37,309 nucleotides of DNA from CAZNER01 sp964572065. Its GTDB lineage: Bacteria; Patescibacteriota; Dojkabacteria; JAHIVN01. The stretch lies in the NCBI GenBank assembly GCA_964572065.1, contig CAZNER010000011.1, positions 1 through 37,309 on the forward strand, written 5' to 3'. This document shows, in pieces, positions 14,959-22,437 of this stretch (position 1 is its first letter; each line of letters starts with the position of its first letter). The notes under the pieces were generated by a model, which was given only the letters and a program-made list of their open reading frames with translations, ran no database searches and was not told where the DNA came from. The translations under genes were made by a program, and so were the position numbers.

Positions 14959-16656
14959 ATGGCAAACAGAAAAGTAGGTTTAGGACAAACTTATAATAAT
15001 TTAAAAGCTTTACAAGATGCTGGGGATTTACAGAATAATGATATCATACTTATATATTCTGATATAACAGAAACAGCAGATAGTAGCTTTACAGAGACTG
15101 AGGTTACTTTACAACCAGTAGGAGACACTAGATATACTATTGATATGGATGGTCATTCTCTTACTTTTGCGAGTGGTTGGACTATACAAGATTTAAAATT
15201 TATAAATATAATTTATTTACAATCTCAAAATACAGCTCCTATATCAAATGTGTCAATAAGAAGAAATATTATAATAACAGCCTCTAATATGGCACCTCTA
15301 GGTAAAGGAGTTGTAGAATTGTTTCCGGGTAATGGTAACGCCCTTACTAATATAACAGTAGAAAATAATTATATAAAATATACATCATCAAACGGCGATT
15401 TTATATTAATTCATATTTATACAGCATTGGTTACTAGTACTAATATATATGTAAATAATAACACACTTGTTTCAGATTCCCCAGTTGGTTGTGGCGTAGC
15501 TTTTATAACTTTTCAAGCTGGGGGTCCGGGAGCAGAATTTCAAGATATAGTATCTGTAAATAATATATTTGTTAATTTATCTTCTTATATAGTTTTTTAT
15601 GGTATTTATGCTTATGATGAAGGCATGAGTAATGGTGGTATTATAAAAAAGGGTTATAATACTGTTTATGGTAAAGTATTAGATTATAAAAAAGATGCTG
15701 TTTTTTCATGGATAGATTTAGGTAATGATATTACAGAAGATCCTAGATTAATACAGGATTATAAAATATACACTACCTCTCCTTGTCATAATACAGGTAT
15801 AGGACATAGTCAAGAGGCTACAGTACCGACTGATGATATAGATGGAAACAGTAGAGCTACAGATATGGGTTGTTTTGAATCATCTCTTGTACCTACGGGT
15901 ACTTGGTCTATTGTTTATAATTTTCAAGAGGAAGTACAGCTATACAGATTACATTGGACAGCTTTATCAGGTTCTGTAACAGCACACTTTAGAATGGCTA
16001 GAACAAAAGATGCCTTAACTTATGCTGGTTGGGTTAAAGCATTAAATAATGTTGATGCTTCTTTTAATAAAGGTTATTGGTGCCAAATACAACTAACGCT
16101 TATAGGAGCGGAAGTATCGTCTTTTAAAGCTTGTTATAATGCTTATAATCATCTTGAAAAATATACATTAAATGCTTGTCCAAAATGTCTAGGTACCGGT
16201 TATGTGTGGGATTTAGCATGGGATAGATTGGGTTATACTGAAAAAATAAAACAGTCCTCAAAATTGCAACAAGAATTAGAAAAAATTATACTTTCTAAAC
16301 TTTTTAGAAACCCTTATCATATGAGTTACGGTACTCGTATTAAATATTATATATTTAATGCAGTACCAGATACTGCTGCGACTCAATTAAGAAGTGATAT
16401 TGTAGCTGCTATATCTCGGTTACAATTTTTACAAGATGAAGAAGTAGGTAGTTTAAAAACTATACCAGATACTGAACGTATTAGTAAAATAGCTTATGTT
16501 GATACGCAATTTAGTAAAACAGAACCAAGACAATTAAGTATTAGAGTTGGGGTTGTTACTATGTCTGGAGAATTAATTACTGCTAATACAGAGATTTCTA
16601 AAAGACTTTCTGGGTCTAAATCTAAAAGTATGTCAATTTATCCGGCAGGTTATTAA
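14959..16656 (+). CDS. Beta-helix protein fused to a gp25/W-like baseplate wedge domain
   Basis: Residues 1 to about 310 read as a right-handed beta-helix: the opening GQTYNNLKALQDAGDL, then repeated strands such as ITVENNYI, IYVNNNTL and IVSVNNIF, and the usual closing segment SPCHNTGIG followed by DDIDGNSRATDMG. About 315-400 is another beta-sandwich. A CPKC knuckle (C407, C410, in CPKCLGTGY) precedes a C-terminal domain (about 425-555) resembling the T4 gp25 / P2 W wedge family: LQQELEKIILSKLF, then YHMSYGTRIKYYIF, a long helix (TQLRSDIVAAISRLQFL) and an edge strand LSIRVGVVTMSG. The gp25-like call is by pattern and is moderate. The gene lies upstream of the sheath rather than beside the baseplate J gene, which is unusual and leaves a neck-protein role possible. 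Confidence 0.55.
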   Translation: MANRKVGLGQTYNNLKALQDAGDLQNNDIILIYSDITETADSSFTETEVTLQPVGDTRYTIDMDGHSLTFASGWTIQDLKFINIIYLQSQNTAPISNVSIRRNIIITASNMAPLGKGVVELFPGNGNALTNITVENNYIKYTSSNGDFILIHIYTALVTSTNIYVNNNTLVSDSPVGCGVAFITFQAGGPGAEFQDIVSVNNIFVNLSSYIVFYGIYAYDEGMSNGGIIKKGYNTVYGKVLDYKKDAVFSWIDLGNDITEDPRLIQDYKIYTTSPCHNTGIGHSQEATVPTDDIDGNSRATDMGCFESSLVPTGTWSIVYNFQEEVQLYRLHWTALSGSVTAHFRMARTKDALTYAGWVKALNNVDASFNKGYWCQIQLTLIGAEVSSFKACYNAYNHLEKYTLNACPKCLGTGYVWDLAWDRLGYTEKIKQSSKLQQELEKIILSKLFRNPYHMSYGTRIKYYIFNAVPDTAATQLRSDIVAAISRLQFLQDEEVGSLKTIPDTERISKIAYVDTQFSKTEPRQLSIRVGVVTMSGELITANTEISKRLSGSKSKSMSIYPAGY

Positions 16657-16658
16657 TT

Positions 16659-16832
16659 ATGTTTTATGATGTAAAATTAAAAAGAAAATGCGATCACATG
16701 CTTACTACTCATATTTATGATTGTTTCGAGATAGATGATACTGATGAATGGTCAAATGGTATAGAAAATTCAGAAACACCAGAGACAGATACTATTATTA
16801 TAACAGATTCAGGAACTATTAAAGCAGGTTAA
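16659..16832 (+). CDS. Small hypothetical protein, 57 aa
   Basis: A short frame fills the 180-base space between two larger genes: ATG at 16659, two bases after the previous stop, and TAA at 16830-16832, four bases before the next start. The product begins MFYDVKLKRKCDHML and is otherwise acidic with a Thr/Ile-rich C-terminus. This stop-to-start packing, in an ATTATG context typical of this operon, supports it being real. No Shine-Dalgarno is visible, so it may rely on re-initiation. Function unknown. Confidence 0.55.
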   Translation: MFYDVKLKRKCDHMLTTHIYDCFEIDDTDEWSNGIENSETPETDTIIITDSGTIKAG

Positions 16833-16836
16833 ATAA

Positions 16837-17811
16837 ATGGCTAGTTTTGAAGCCCCTACCCTATTTACATTACAAGCAGGTTCTTGGCACGGACAATTGA
16901 ATTTATCTTGGACACAAGGAATAGGCTCTCAAGGTACTATTATTAAAAGAAAAAAACTATCTAGGCCCAGTTCTTATTCTGATGGTACATTAGTTTATTC
17001 CGGTTCTATGGGAACTTATATAGATAATAGTTTAGATACAGACGCCATTTATTATTACAAAGCTTTTGCTATATCTGGTTCCACTTATTCTACAGGAGTA
17101 CTGCCCACTCCTGCTGGATTACCGGGTACAAAAAAGAAACCTTATACAAAAATTATTTGGCAATCAAGCGATAGACTTAATCATCCAGATTTAAGAGAGA
17201 ATACTAATGACGGTTCTGGATCTATTGCTGTTTATATAAATGGAGATAGAGCAGAAAGGGTTTTAAATTATAATGATTTTGAAAGTCAAAATCAATTTTT
17301 TATAGATGTTAATGAAAGTAATACTATAGCTATTGTAATGCATCCAGAATTTGAAACTTCTGGTTCTACTATTGAATATAGTTATACAACTATGTGTTCT
17401 TGTGTTAATCCTAAAGAATTACAACCAGATAGAAAATGTACTATTTGTTATGGTACTATGTGGGAAGGGGGTTATACTTATTATACTACTTCTGCAACAA
17501 GTTATAAAAGAGAAAATTCAATATTAGTTGTTTTTCCGCCAGTTAAAGAAGATTACAAAATAGATGACATACAAGGTAAAGTTAAATCAGAACTTACTAC
17601 ACATTGGACAAATTGGGAAACTATTGTAAATGATTTTGATGTTATAGTGGGTATAAATGCTTCAGGTTCTCATTATCATAATGTTTTTGAATGCGTAGAT
17701 TTAACAAGGTCTGATGTAAGGGGTCAATTGTTAAGTCAAGGTTTTAATACTGTTTATATTGAACAAGATGATATAAGATATAATTTAATACCCGATCGCG
17801 GGTTACCATAA
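16837..17811 (+). CDS. Putative neck protein with N-terminal FnIII-like domain and Cys knuckle
   Basis: Residues 1 to about 95 look like a fibronectin type III domain: LNLSWTQGIGSQGTIIKRK, an intervening GTLVYSGSMGTYIDNSL and YYYKAFAISGSTYS, followed by a Pro/Gly linker. The rest (about 100-324) has a Cys knuckle, CSC at 187-189 and CTIC at 201-204 followed by a Gly-Gly-Tyr, a pattern seen in phage head-tail joining proteins. The C-terminal strands (FDVIVGINASGSHYHNVFECVDL and a final RYNLIP) resemble proteins that describe a junction ring and end with a tyrosine-rich strand. The connector role is inferred from position and pattern. The FnIII domain is probably a weak carbohydrate- or surface-binding decoration. 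It overlaps the next gene by one base. Confidence 0.5.
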   Translation: MASFEAPTLFTLQAGSWHGQLNLSWTQGIGSQGTIIKRKKLSRPSSYSDGTLVYSGSMGTYIDNSLDTDAIYYYKAFAISGSTYSTGVLPTPAGLPGTKKKPYTKIIWQSSDRLNHPDLRENTNDGSGSIAVYINGDRAERVLNYNDFESQNQFFIDVNESNTIAIVMHPEFETSGSTIEYSYTTMCSCVNPKELQPDRKCTICYGTMWEGGYTYYTTSATSYKRENSILVVFPPVKEDYKIDDIQGKVKSELTTHWTNWETIVNDFDVIVGINASGSHYHNVFECVDLTRSDVRGQLLSQGFNTVYIEQDDIRYNLIPDRGLP

Positions 17812-18338
17812 TGTTTGATGTTAACGTTATAAAACGTGGACCCAATATTATTGAAAATTTGTCTAATTATACCCTTTGGCAAAAATGGTCCCTTTCAATG
17901 TTAAAAAATATGGGAGATGGTATAACAGCGGAAATAGAACAAATTAAAACTCCAGGAGACCAGAGTGTTGTAAGTTATGAAATGCGTCCGGGCGATATTA
18001 GTTTGCTTGTTTTTGTAGAAGATAGGGATTCTTATTTAACGGAAGAATGGTGGTATCCTAAAGAAACTAAAAAAGAAGAAGCATTAGCAAATTATCTAGT
18101 ATTTAGAACAGATAAAAAAATTGAGTTAGCAGAAAGAGATAGAATAAGATTAATTAAACACAATTTACCAGGAATATCAGTTATAAAAGAACAAGAAAGT
18201 GAATTGTGGTGGTTTGCTGGAGAAGAGGAATCGACAACTACTGCTTTGTTACCAGAATTTTCGGATAAGATTTTTAATTTAATACAAAATAATTTAAATA
18301 AATTCTTTTTAAAAGTCGTTTATAATAAAGAAATTTAA
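17811..18338 (+). CDS. Hypothetical neck/tail-region protein, 175 aa
   Basis: The start overlaps the previous stop by one base (TAATG), so translation is coupled. Mixed alpha/beta protein with Trp-rich patches (TLWQKWSLSML near residue 21 and TEEWWYPKET near residue 76) and a final helix (FSDKIFNLIQNNLNKFFLKVV). The segment VSYEMRPGDISLLVFVEDRDSY could be a beta-hairpin. No catalytic or metal-binding motif and no membrane segment. It lies between two connector-like genes and upstream of the sheath, so a head-tail joining or tail completion role is plausible, but I do not recognise the family. Confidence 0.5.
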   Translation: MFDVNVIKRGPNIIENLSNYTLWQKWSLSMLKNMGDGITAEIEQIKTPGDQSVVSYEMRPGDISLLVFVEDRDSYLTEEWWYPKETKKEEALANYLVFRTDKKIELAERDRIRLIKHNLPGISVIKEQESELWWFAGEEESTTTALLPEFSDKIFNLIQNNLNKFFLKVVYNKEI

Positions 18339-18382
18339 TTGTTGTAAAAGTTTAAAAACAGTAATATTTATTTATATATAAT

Positions 18383-19408
18383 ATGTATTTCGCATTTAAA
18401 CGATCAGTAAAAAGGGCGTGGGTTGAATATTTTAAAAGAATTTTTAAAACATACAATACTTTCTACAATGCCGATATTGAGACTATAACTTTAAGAGATA
18501 AGAAACATGATATCCGTCCTTTGGTTGTTGAAAACTATAGATATACAGGAGAAGAATATCCAGCAATAGTCGTATCTGCTGGTGGCGGCGGAGATATAGA
18601 TTCTTTAGATTTTAGAGAATATATTGGTACAGCTCATCAAGAATACAACATGGGAGATAGTTTAAATTCTTATGTAGAAGTAGGCGGCAGTGAGGAAACA
18701 ACGCAAGTATCAAGAATTTATTTAGACACAGCTTTAACTCCTGTACAGTCTTGTGAAATATATTTAAGTTATGCATCAGGTAACACGTCTGATATAACCG
18801 TATCCTTTTTAGCCGACAACGATGGTGAACCGAGTGATACAGTTTTAGCTTCAGGTTCAATAGCAGGTTTTTCAAATACACAACCTGTTAGTAAAATTCC
18901 GGTGTTATCCAATGATGTAAATTTAGCAGAAAAAACAGTTTATTGGTTAAAAGTACAAACAGAGGCAGATTCCGTCTATAATTTATTTACAGATGAAGTT
19001 GATGATACAGTACGAATGACTCAAGTATCTGGCGGTTCCTGGACAGCTACAAATAATGAAACTATATGGTATAAATTGTATGGAGATTATAATGAAAAAT
19101 TTGGTACTGATGCTAATGTACCAATAACCATACAGATAGCAGCAAAAGACGCTCCAGTAATGGAACGTTTATTTGATATATGTTTGACTTATGCTTCACT
19201 TGTTAAAACAGATACTACAGGGCAATTTTTAGCTCACGGTATAAAAGTAAATAGAATTACTTTTGCTGGAGACCAACCACCAAGAGAAAAAGGAAATGAT
19301 AAAATATTTATTGGACAAATTAATATTGAATGCAGAGCTGGTTGGACAGAAGAATTTTCTAAAAATCTATTAAAAGAAATAAGATTAGACTCAGTAACTG
19401 CTTATTAG
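18383..19408 (+). CDS. Putative tail terminator/completion protein with inserted beta-sandwich
   Basis: Residues 1-70 (FKRSVKRAWVEYFKRIFKTYNTF, then EEYPAIVVS) and about 235-341 (VPITIQIAAKDAPVMERLFDICLTY to FIGQINIECRAGWTEEF) together read as one compact domain of the kind that caps tails: an N-terminal helix, a YPAI strand, an I-I-A-D edge strand with a helix, and a final IEC-W-E strand. Between them, about residues 75-232 form an extra beta-sandwich with phrases typical of anchor-R-like carbohydrate-associated domains (ITVSFLADNDGEPSDTVLASGSI, then KTVYWLKVQTEAD and IWYKLYGDY). The tail-terminator call rests on position upstream of the sheath and on this pattern. The insert is probably a surface-exposed decoration. 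No clear Shine-Dalgarno is visible. Confidence 0.5.
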   Translation: MYFAFKRSVKRAWVEYFKRIFKTYNTFYNADIETITLRDKKHDIRPLVVENYRYTGEEYPAIVVSAGGGGDIDSLDFREYIGTAHQEYNMGDSLNSYVEVGGSEETTQVSRIYLDTALTPVQSCEIYLSYASGNTSDITVSFLADNDGEPSDTVLASGSIAGFSNTQPVSKIPVLSNDVNLAEKTVYWLKVQTEADSVYNLFTDEVDDTVRMTQVSGGSWTATNNETIWYKLYGDYNEKFGTDANVPITIQIAAKDAPVMERLFDICLTYASLVKTDTTGQFLAHGIKVNRITFAGDQPPREKGNDKIFIGQINIECRAGWTEEFSKNLLKEIRLDSVTAY

Positions 19409-19416
19409 TTTTAATT

Positions 19417-19710
19417 ATGAGTGACACACATAAAATACAAGATAGGCCAATGACTTATCATGATGATGATGATTCAGATTTTAATTTTGGAGTTAATACT
19501 ATGCATTTAGATGAAGTAACAGATAGAAAAAAATATTTAGAATTACAGAATAATTATACAGAACAAGATAAGCAGTCGTTATCCCCAAGTAATTTTACAA
19601 CAGTCGATGTACCGGGTACAGATAGAGCACAACAAGAAATTTATAACAAATATAATGGTTTGTATGAAAATAACGCTTACGGTCATTTAAATATGAGAGG
19701 TAGAAGATGA
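19417..19710 (+). CDS. Hypothetical acidic protein, 97 aa
   Basis: A short hydrophilic protein with an Asp-rich stretch (HDDDDSDFNFG near residues 15-25), many Tyr and Asn, and a Gly/Arg end (MRGRR). It has no hydrophobic core worth the name, so it is likely disordered or a small linker between tail components. It starts eight bases after the previous stop and its end overlaps the next gene by four bases (ATGA), which supports expression as part of the operon. Family not recognised. Confidence 0.55.
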   Translation: MSDTHKIQDRPMTYHDDDDSDFNFGVNTMHLDEVTDRKKYLELQNNYTEQDKQSLSPSNFTTVDVPGTDRAQQEIYNKYNGLYENNAYGHLNMRGRR

Positions 19711-20351
19711 CTGAAAAAGAATTAAAAAAATTAAAAAAGACAGCAGTAGTGAAAAAAGCCGAATTGTTAAAAATTGATATTAAAGATCTTACAAAAAAAG
19801 AACTTATTAAACAAATATTAATAGCCCAGGAAGCTTATTCAGAACCTAAACCTATTACAGTAAAAGATATCGTAAAACCAGGAATTATTGTAAAAGAAGA
19901 AATAAAACCTACTATAGAAAATAAAAAAGCAGCGAAAAGTATTTTTAAAGAAGTTTCTAAAATAGAATATCCAAAACCAAAATTAAAACGCATAATTCCA
20001 ATATCTGTACAACCCGATGTAATGATTCGTTCTGGTAATGTTTTGGATAAAAATGATATATGGTTACAAGGTACTAAAGGTTCTTTTATTTTTAATTTTT
20101 CTAGAACTTATTGTATTAGTAAAATAACCATTATAGCTGGGCATACATTTAAAGCTTGTTGTTTTAAGAAAATATTATTAATTTCAAATAACAACAATAT
20201 TGAAAAATTTAAATTACCCATTATAAAAAGTAAAGAGCAAGTATCTTTTAATTTAAATTTCATAACTAAAAGTATTAAATTTCATTTTATTTCTAAATAT
20301 GGCGGTGACGCTAAACTCTGTTTTAATCAAATATTGTTTTATGAAGAATAA
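19707..20351 (+). CDS. SAP/Rho-N-like helical motif joined to a discoidin-like domain, 214 aa
   Basis: Residues 1 to about 40 are Lys/Leu-rich and match the pattern of SAP or Rho-N-like helix pairs: KKAELLKIDIKDLTKKELIKQ with a short turn between two helices. A Lys/Pro/Ile linker covers about 45-105. Residues 108-214 look like a small F5/8 type C (discoidin) beta-sandwich: NDIWLQGTKGSFIFNF as the opening strands, YCISKITIIAG, FKKILLISNNNN, then KSIKFHFISKYGGDAKLCFNQI and the typical final acidic strand. Discoidin folds bind sugars or membranes. The gene overlaps its neighbour by four bases and precedes the sheath, so it is probably a virion protein with a surface-binding end. Both domain calls are pattern-based. 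Confidence 0.5.
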   Translation: MTEKELKKLKKTAVVKKAELLKIDIKDLTKKELIKQILIAQEAYSEPKPITVKDIVKPGIIVKEEIKPTIENKKAAKSIFKEVSKIEYPKPKLKRIIPISVQPDVMIRSGNVLDKNDIWLQGTKGSFIFNFSRTYCISKITIIAGHTFKACCFKKILLISNNNNIEKFKLPIIKSKEQVSFNLNFITKSIKFHFISKYGGDAKLCFNQILFYEE

Positions 20352-20386
20352 TTATTTTAAAGTTTTTGAAAGGAAGGTGGTTTCTA

Positions 20387-21844
20387 ATGGGAGTTGCTAA
20401 CACAAGACGTCCGGGCGTGATTGTTGATGTTGTTGCAAATACTCGTATAATCAACATAACAGACCAGGTACGAGTTCCTGCGGTAGTAGGTCTTGGTCCT
20501 ACTCAATTATCAATTACAGATGAAGCAGTTATCCGCGGAAAACCGGGCACTGCTGATGAACTTGCAAATGAGGGTAATGTTACTGTATCTCAAATTATGA
20601 ATATTCCTGGATTAACTTCTGGTTCTTATGGGTATGCTGATAACTTATATTCTGAATCTGATTATACAGTTTCAGAAAATACTATCACGTGGGAATCTGG
20701 AGCTGCTACTACAAATGGTGGTACCTTGACGCAAGGGGATATTTATTATGTTACTTATACGGCTCCTGTACCTAGTACGTATCTTGATCCAAAAATTTAT
20801 GTAGATGGTCAAGATATATTGGATGAAAGAGGTCCAGAGGATTTAACTGATGGTATATTATCTATTGGTGGTCGTTTAGAATTAGAAAATGGAGCACCTG
20901 CTGTATGGTTAGTACAAGCTTCGGGTTCTACTTTTTCTTCTTCTGAATATAAAACGGCTATTGATAAATTAAAGAAAAAGAAAAATGTAGCTTATATTAC
21001 TGCTGTATTTCCAAGCGGTTCTGTAACGCAATCTGAAATTGAAACTATTCATAGTTATCTAGTATCTCACGCAAGTCAAATGAGCCAACCGGCCGTCGGT
21101 AAAGAAAGGGCTATTATACTTGGAGATGGTAATTCTGATACTGTTTCTACTGGTGGAATAGATAATGTTGGTGACGCTACTACTGCTAGTACGTTAGTAT
21201 ATCAAGCGGATAGATTTGATGATGCTAATGTTGTTTATATGGTACCAAATAAGGCTACAAGACCAGATGCTTCGGGTAACACTATGACTCTTGATGGTAA
21301 TTTTGTAGGTTGTGCTATGGCGGGATTAGTTACCGGACAAAATAAGCCAGTTACACCAGTAACTGGTCAATCATTAACGGGTATTACAATAGAGAATGAA
21401 TTATATAATGATTTTGAAAACGAAGCTTTACTTGCAGCTGGTGCCTGTCTTATAGAAAGTCGTGGAGGTATAACAAAAGTAGTGCACGCACAGACTACAG
21501 ATATTACAAATGCTGATACTAATGAGATATCAGTTAAAGATTCTGAACGTAGAGTTAAAAGGGCTGTTAGAGAGGGTTTAGATGCTATCTATATGGGTAA
21601 GGGTATTGTAGTAACCCCAGAAACGCCATCAGATGTCGCAGGATCAACACAAGTTATGTTAGATCAACTGGCGAGAGATGGGGAGATTTATGATTACGGT
21701 ACTACCTCTGATCCAGTAACAGGAGAAGTGCCTATTTCGGCGAAACAAAATTCTTCTGAACCTAGAAGAATTGATGTGACTTTTAGTTTTAAACATTTAT
21801 ATCCATTAAATTGGATTAGGGTGACGGTAAATACATACGTATAA
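20387..21844 (+). CDS. Contractile tail sheath protein
   Basis: Forms the contracting outer tube of the tail. The start is ATG 20387, just after GAAAGGAAGGTGG; a TTG at 20366 in the same frame is upstream of that binding site and is rejected. At 485 aa the length fits the family. Hallmarks: N-terminal RRPGVIVDVVANTRIIN, a domain starting near VPAVVGLGPTQ, the region IDKLKKKKNVAYITAVFP with following SYLVSHASQM (a Rossmann-like part), GCAMAGLVTGQNKPVTP, then LLAAGACLIESRGGITKVVHAQTT, RRVKRAVREGLDAIY, and the terminal strand YPLNWIRVTVNTYV, which swaps into the next subunit in this family. Upstream of the tube gene in the standard order. High confidence. Confidence 0.92.
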   Translation: MGVANTRRPGVIVDVVANTRIINITDQVRVPAVVGLGPTQLSITDEAVIRGKPGTADELANEGNVTVSQIMNIPGLTSGSYGYADNLYSESDYTVSENTITWESGAATTNGGTLTQGDIYYVTYTAPVPSTYLDPKIYVDGQDILDERGPEDLTDGILSIGGRLELENGAPAVWLVQASGSTFSSSEYKTAIDKLKKKKNVAYITAVFPSGSVTQSEIETIHSYLVSHASQMSQPAVGKERAIILGDGNSDTVSTGGIDNVGDATTASTLVYQADRFDDANVVYMVPNKATRPDASGNTMTLDGNFVGCAMAGLVTGQNKPVTPVTGQSLTGITIENELYNDFENEALLAAGACLIESRGGITKVVHAQTTDITNADTNEISVKDSERRVKRAVREGLDAIYMGKGIVVTPETPSDVAGSTQVMLDQLARDGEIYDYGTTSDPVTGEVPISAKQNSSEPRRIDVTFSFKHLYPLNWIRVTVNTYV

Positions 21845-21853
21845 TATTATAAT

Positions 21854-21873
21854 AACAAGAATAGCCTTGTTTT
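21854..21873 (+). terminator. Weak hairpin/attenuator between sheath and tube
   Basis: AACAAG (21854-21859) can pair with CTTGTT (21866-21871) around a six-base loop, with a few T after it. It may reduce readthrough or protect an mRNA end. The T tract is short, so termination strength is doubtful. Confidence 0.35.
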
Positions 21874-21890
21874 GAAAGGAAGGTGATATT

Positions 21891-22391
21891 ATGGCTTTAG
21901 CTCCTCCTGGATCCCGTTCTGCAGTATTTTATTCTTATGATGTATTAATGGGCGGAAAAAAAGTAGGTACTTTGCAGCGATTTAATCCGAGTTCTGAACG
22001 CGACTTGCAAAGAGTTAGACAAATAGCCGCTTCTGCTACAGATACGGTTGAGATAGTACCTGGTAGAACAGATCGGCAAATTACAATAGATAGATTTGAA
22101 ACTTATCCTAATGCTTTAATTCAAGCAATGGGTTATGTTTTTCAAGATATCGGAGAGATTACAGTACCCATAAATATAGTTGAAAAATTGTTTAAACCGG
22201 GTGTTGCCAAAACAGAACAAAGAACTATCACTTATGCTAACTGTTGGCCAAAAAGTTGGAGTAAAACAGTACAAGAAGGTACAGTTCTAATAACTGAAAG
22301 TATGACTGTATGGGTTACTGCTATTATTGTAGGTGGCATTACAGATCCCGAATCTCCTGATCCGTCAGGATCTTCAGTAACGGGTTCTTAA
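21891..22391 (+). CDS. Tail tube protein
   Basis: Forms the inner tail tube through which DNA passes. It lies directly after the sheath, is 166 aa long (typical for the family) and has the same strong leader, GAAAGGAAGGTGA, as the sheath. Beta-rich with the tube-protein pattern: an N-terminal strand VFYSYDVLMGGKKVGTLQ describing the hairpin that lines the lumen, a loop with RQIAASATDTVEIVPGR, DRQITIDRFETYPNALIQA as the central strand-helix, and long strands including QRTITYANCWPKSWSKTV and ESMTVWVTAIIVGGI. The last 15 residues are a flexible Ser/Pro/Gly tail. High confidence from synteny and pattern. Confidence 0.85.
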   Translation: MALAPPGSRSAVFYSYDVLMGGKKVGTLQRFNPSSERDLQRVRQIAASATDTVEIVPGRTDRQITIDRFETYPNALIQAMGYVFQDIGEITVPINIVEKLFKPGVAKTEQRTITYANCWPKSWSKTVQEGTVLITESMTVWVTAIIVGGITDPESPDPSGSSVTGS

Positions 22392-22421
22392 TATAAATAA
22401 TCACATACTTTATTAATATCT

Positions 22422-22436
22422 GGAAGAAGGACTTCC
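22422..22436 (+). promoter_or_regulatory. Ribosome binding site presented in a hairpin loop
   Basis: GGAAG (22422-22426) and CTTCC (22432-22436) form a perfect five-pair stem with loop AAGGA (22427-22431), two bases before the ATG at 22438. The loop is itself the likely Shine-Dalgarno sequence, so folding could tune translation of the chaperone-like gene. Confidence 0.4.
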
Positions 22437-22437
22437 T

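Noticed and set aside
18377..18382. TATAAT directly before the ATG at 18383 as a promoter
   Set aside because: A transcript from it would start inside the gene and no -35 box is present at the right distance; expected by chance in such AT-rich DNA.
20366..20386. TTG start for the sheath gene, seven codons upstream
   Set aside because: The ribosome binding site GAAAGGAAGGTGG lies downstream of that TTG and correctly places ATG 20387; the sheath family also starts near the RRPGV motif.
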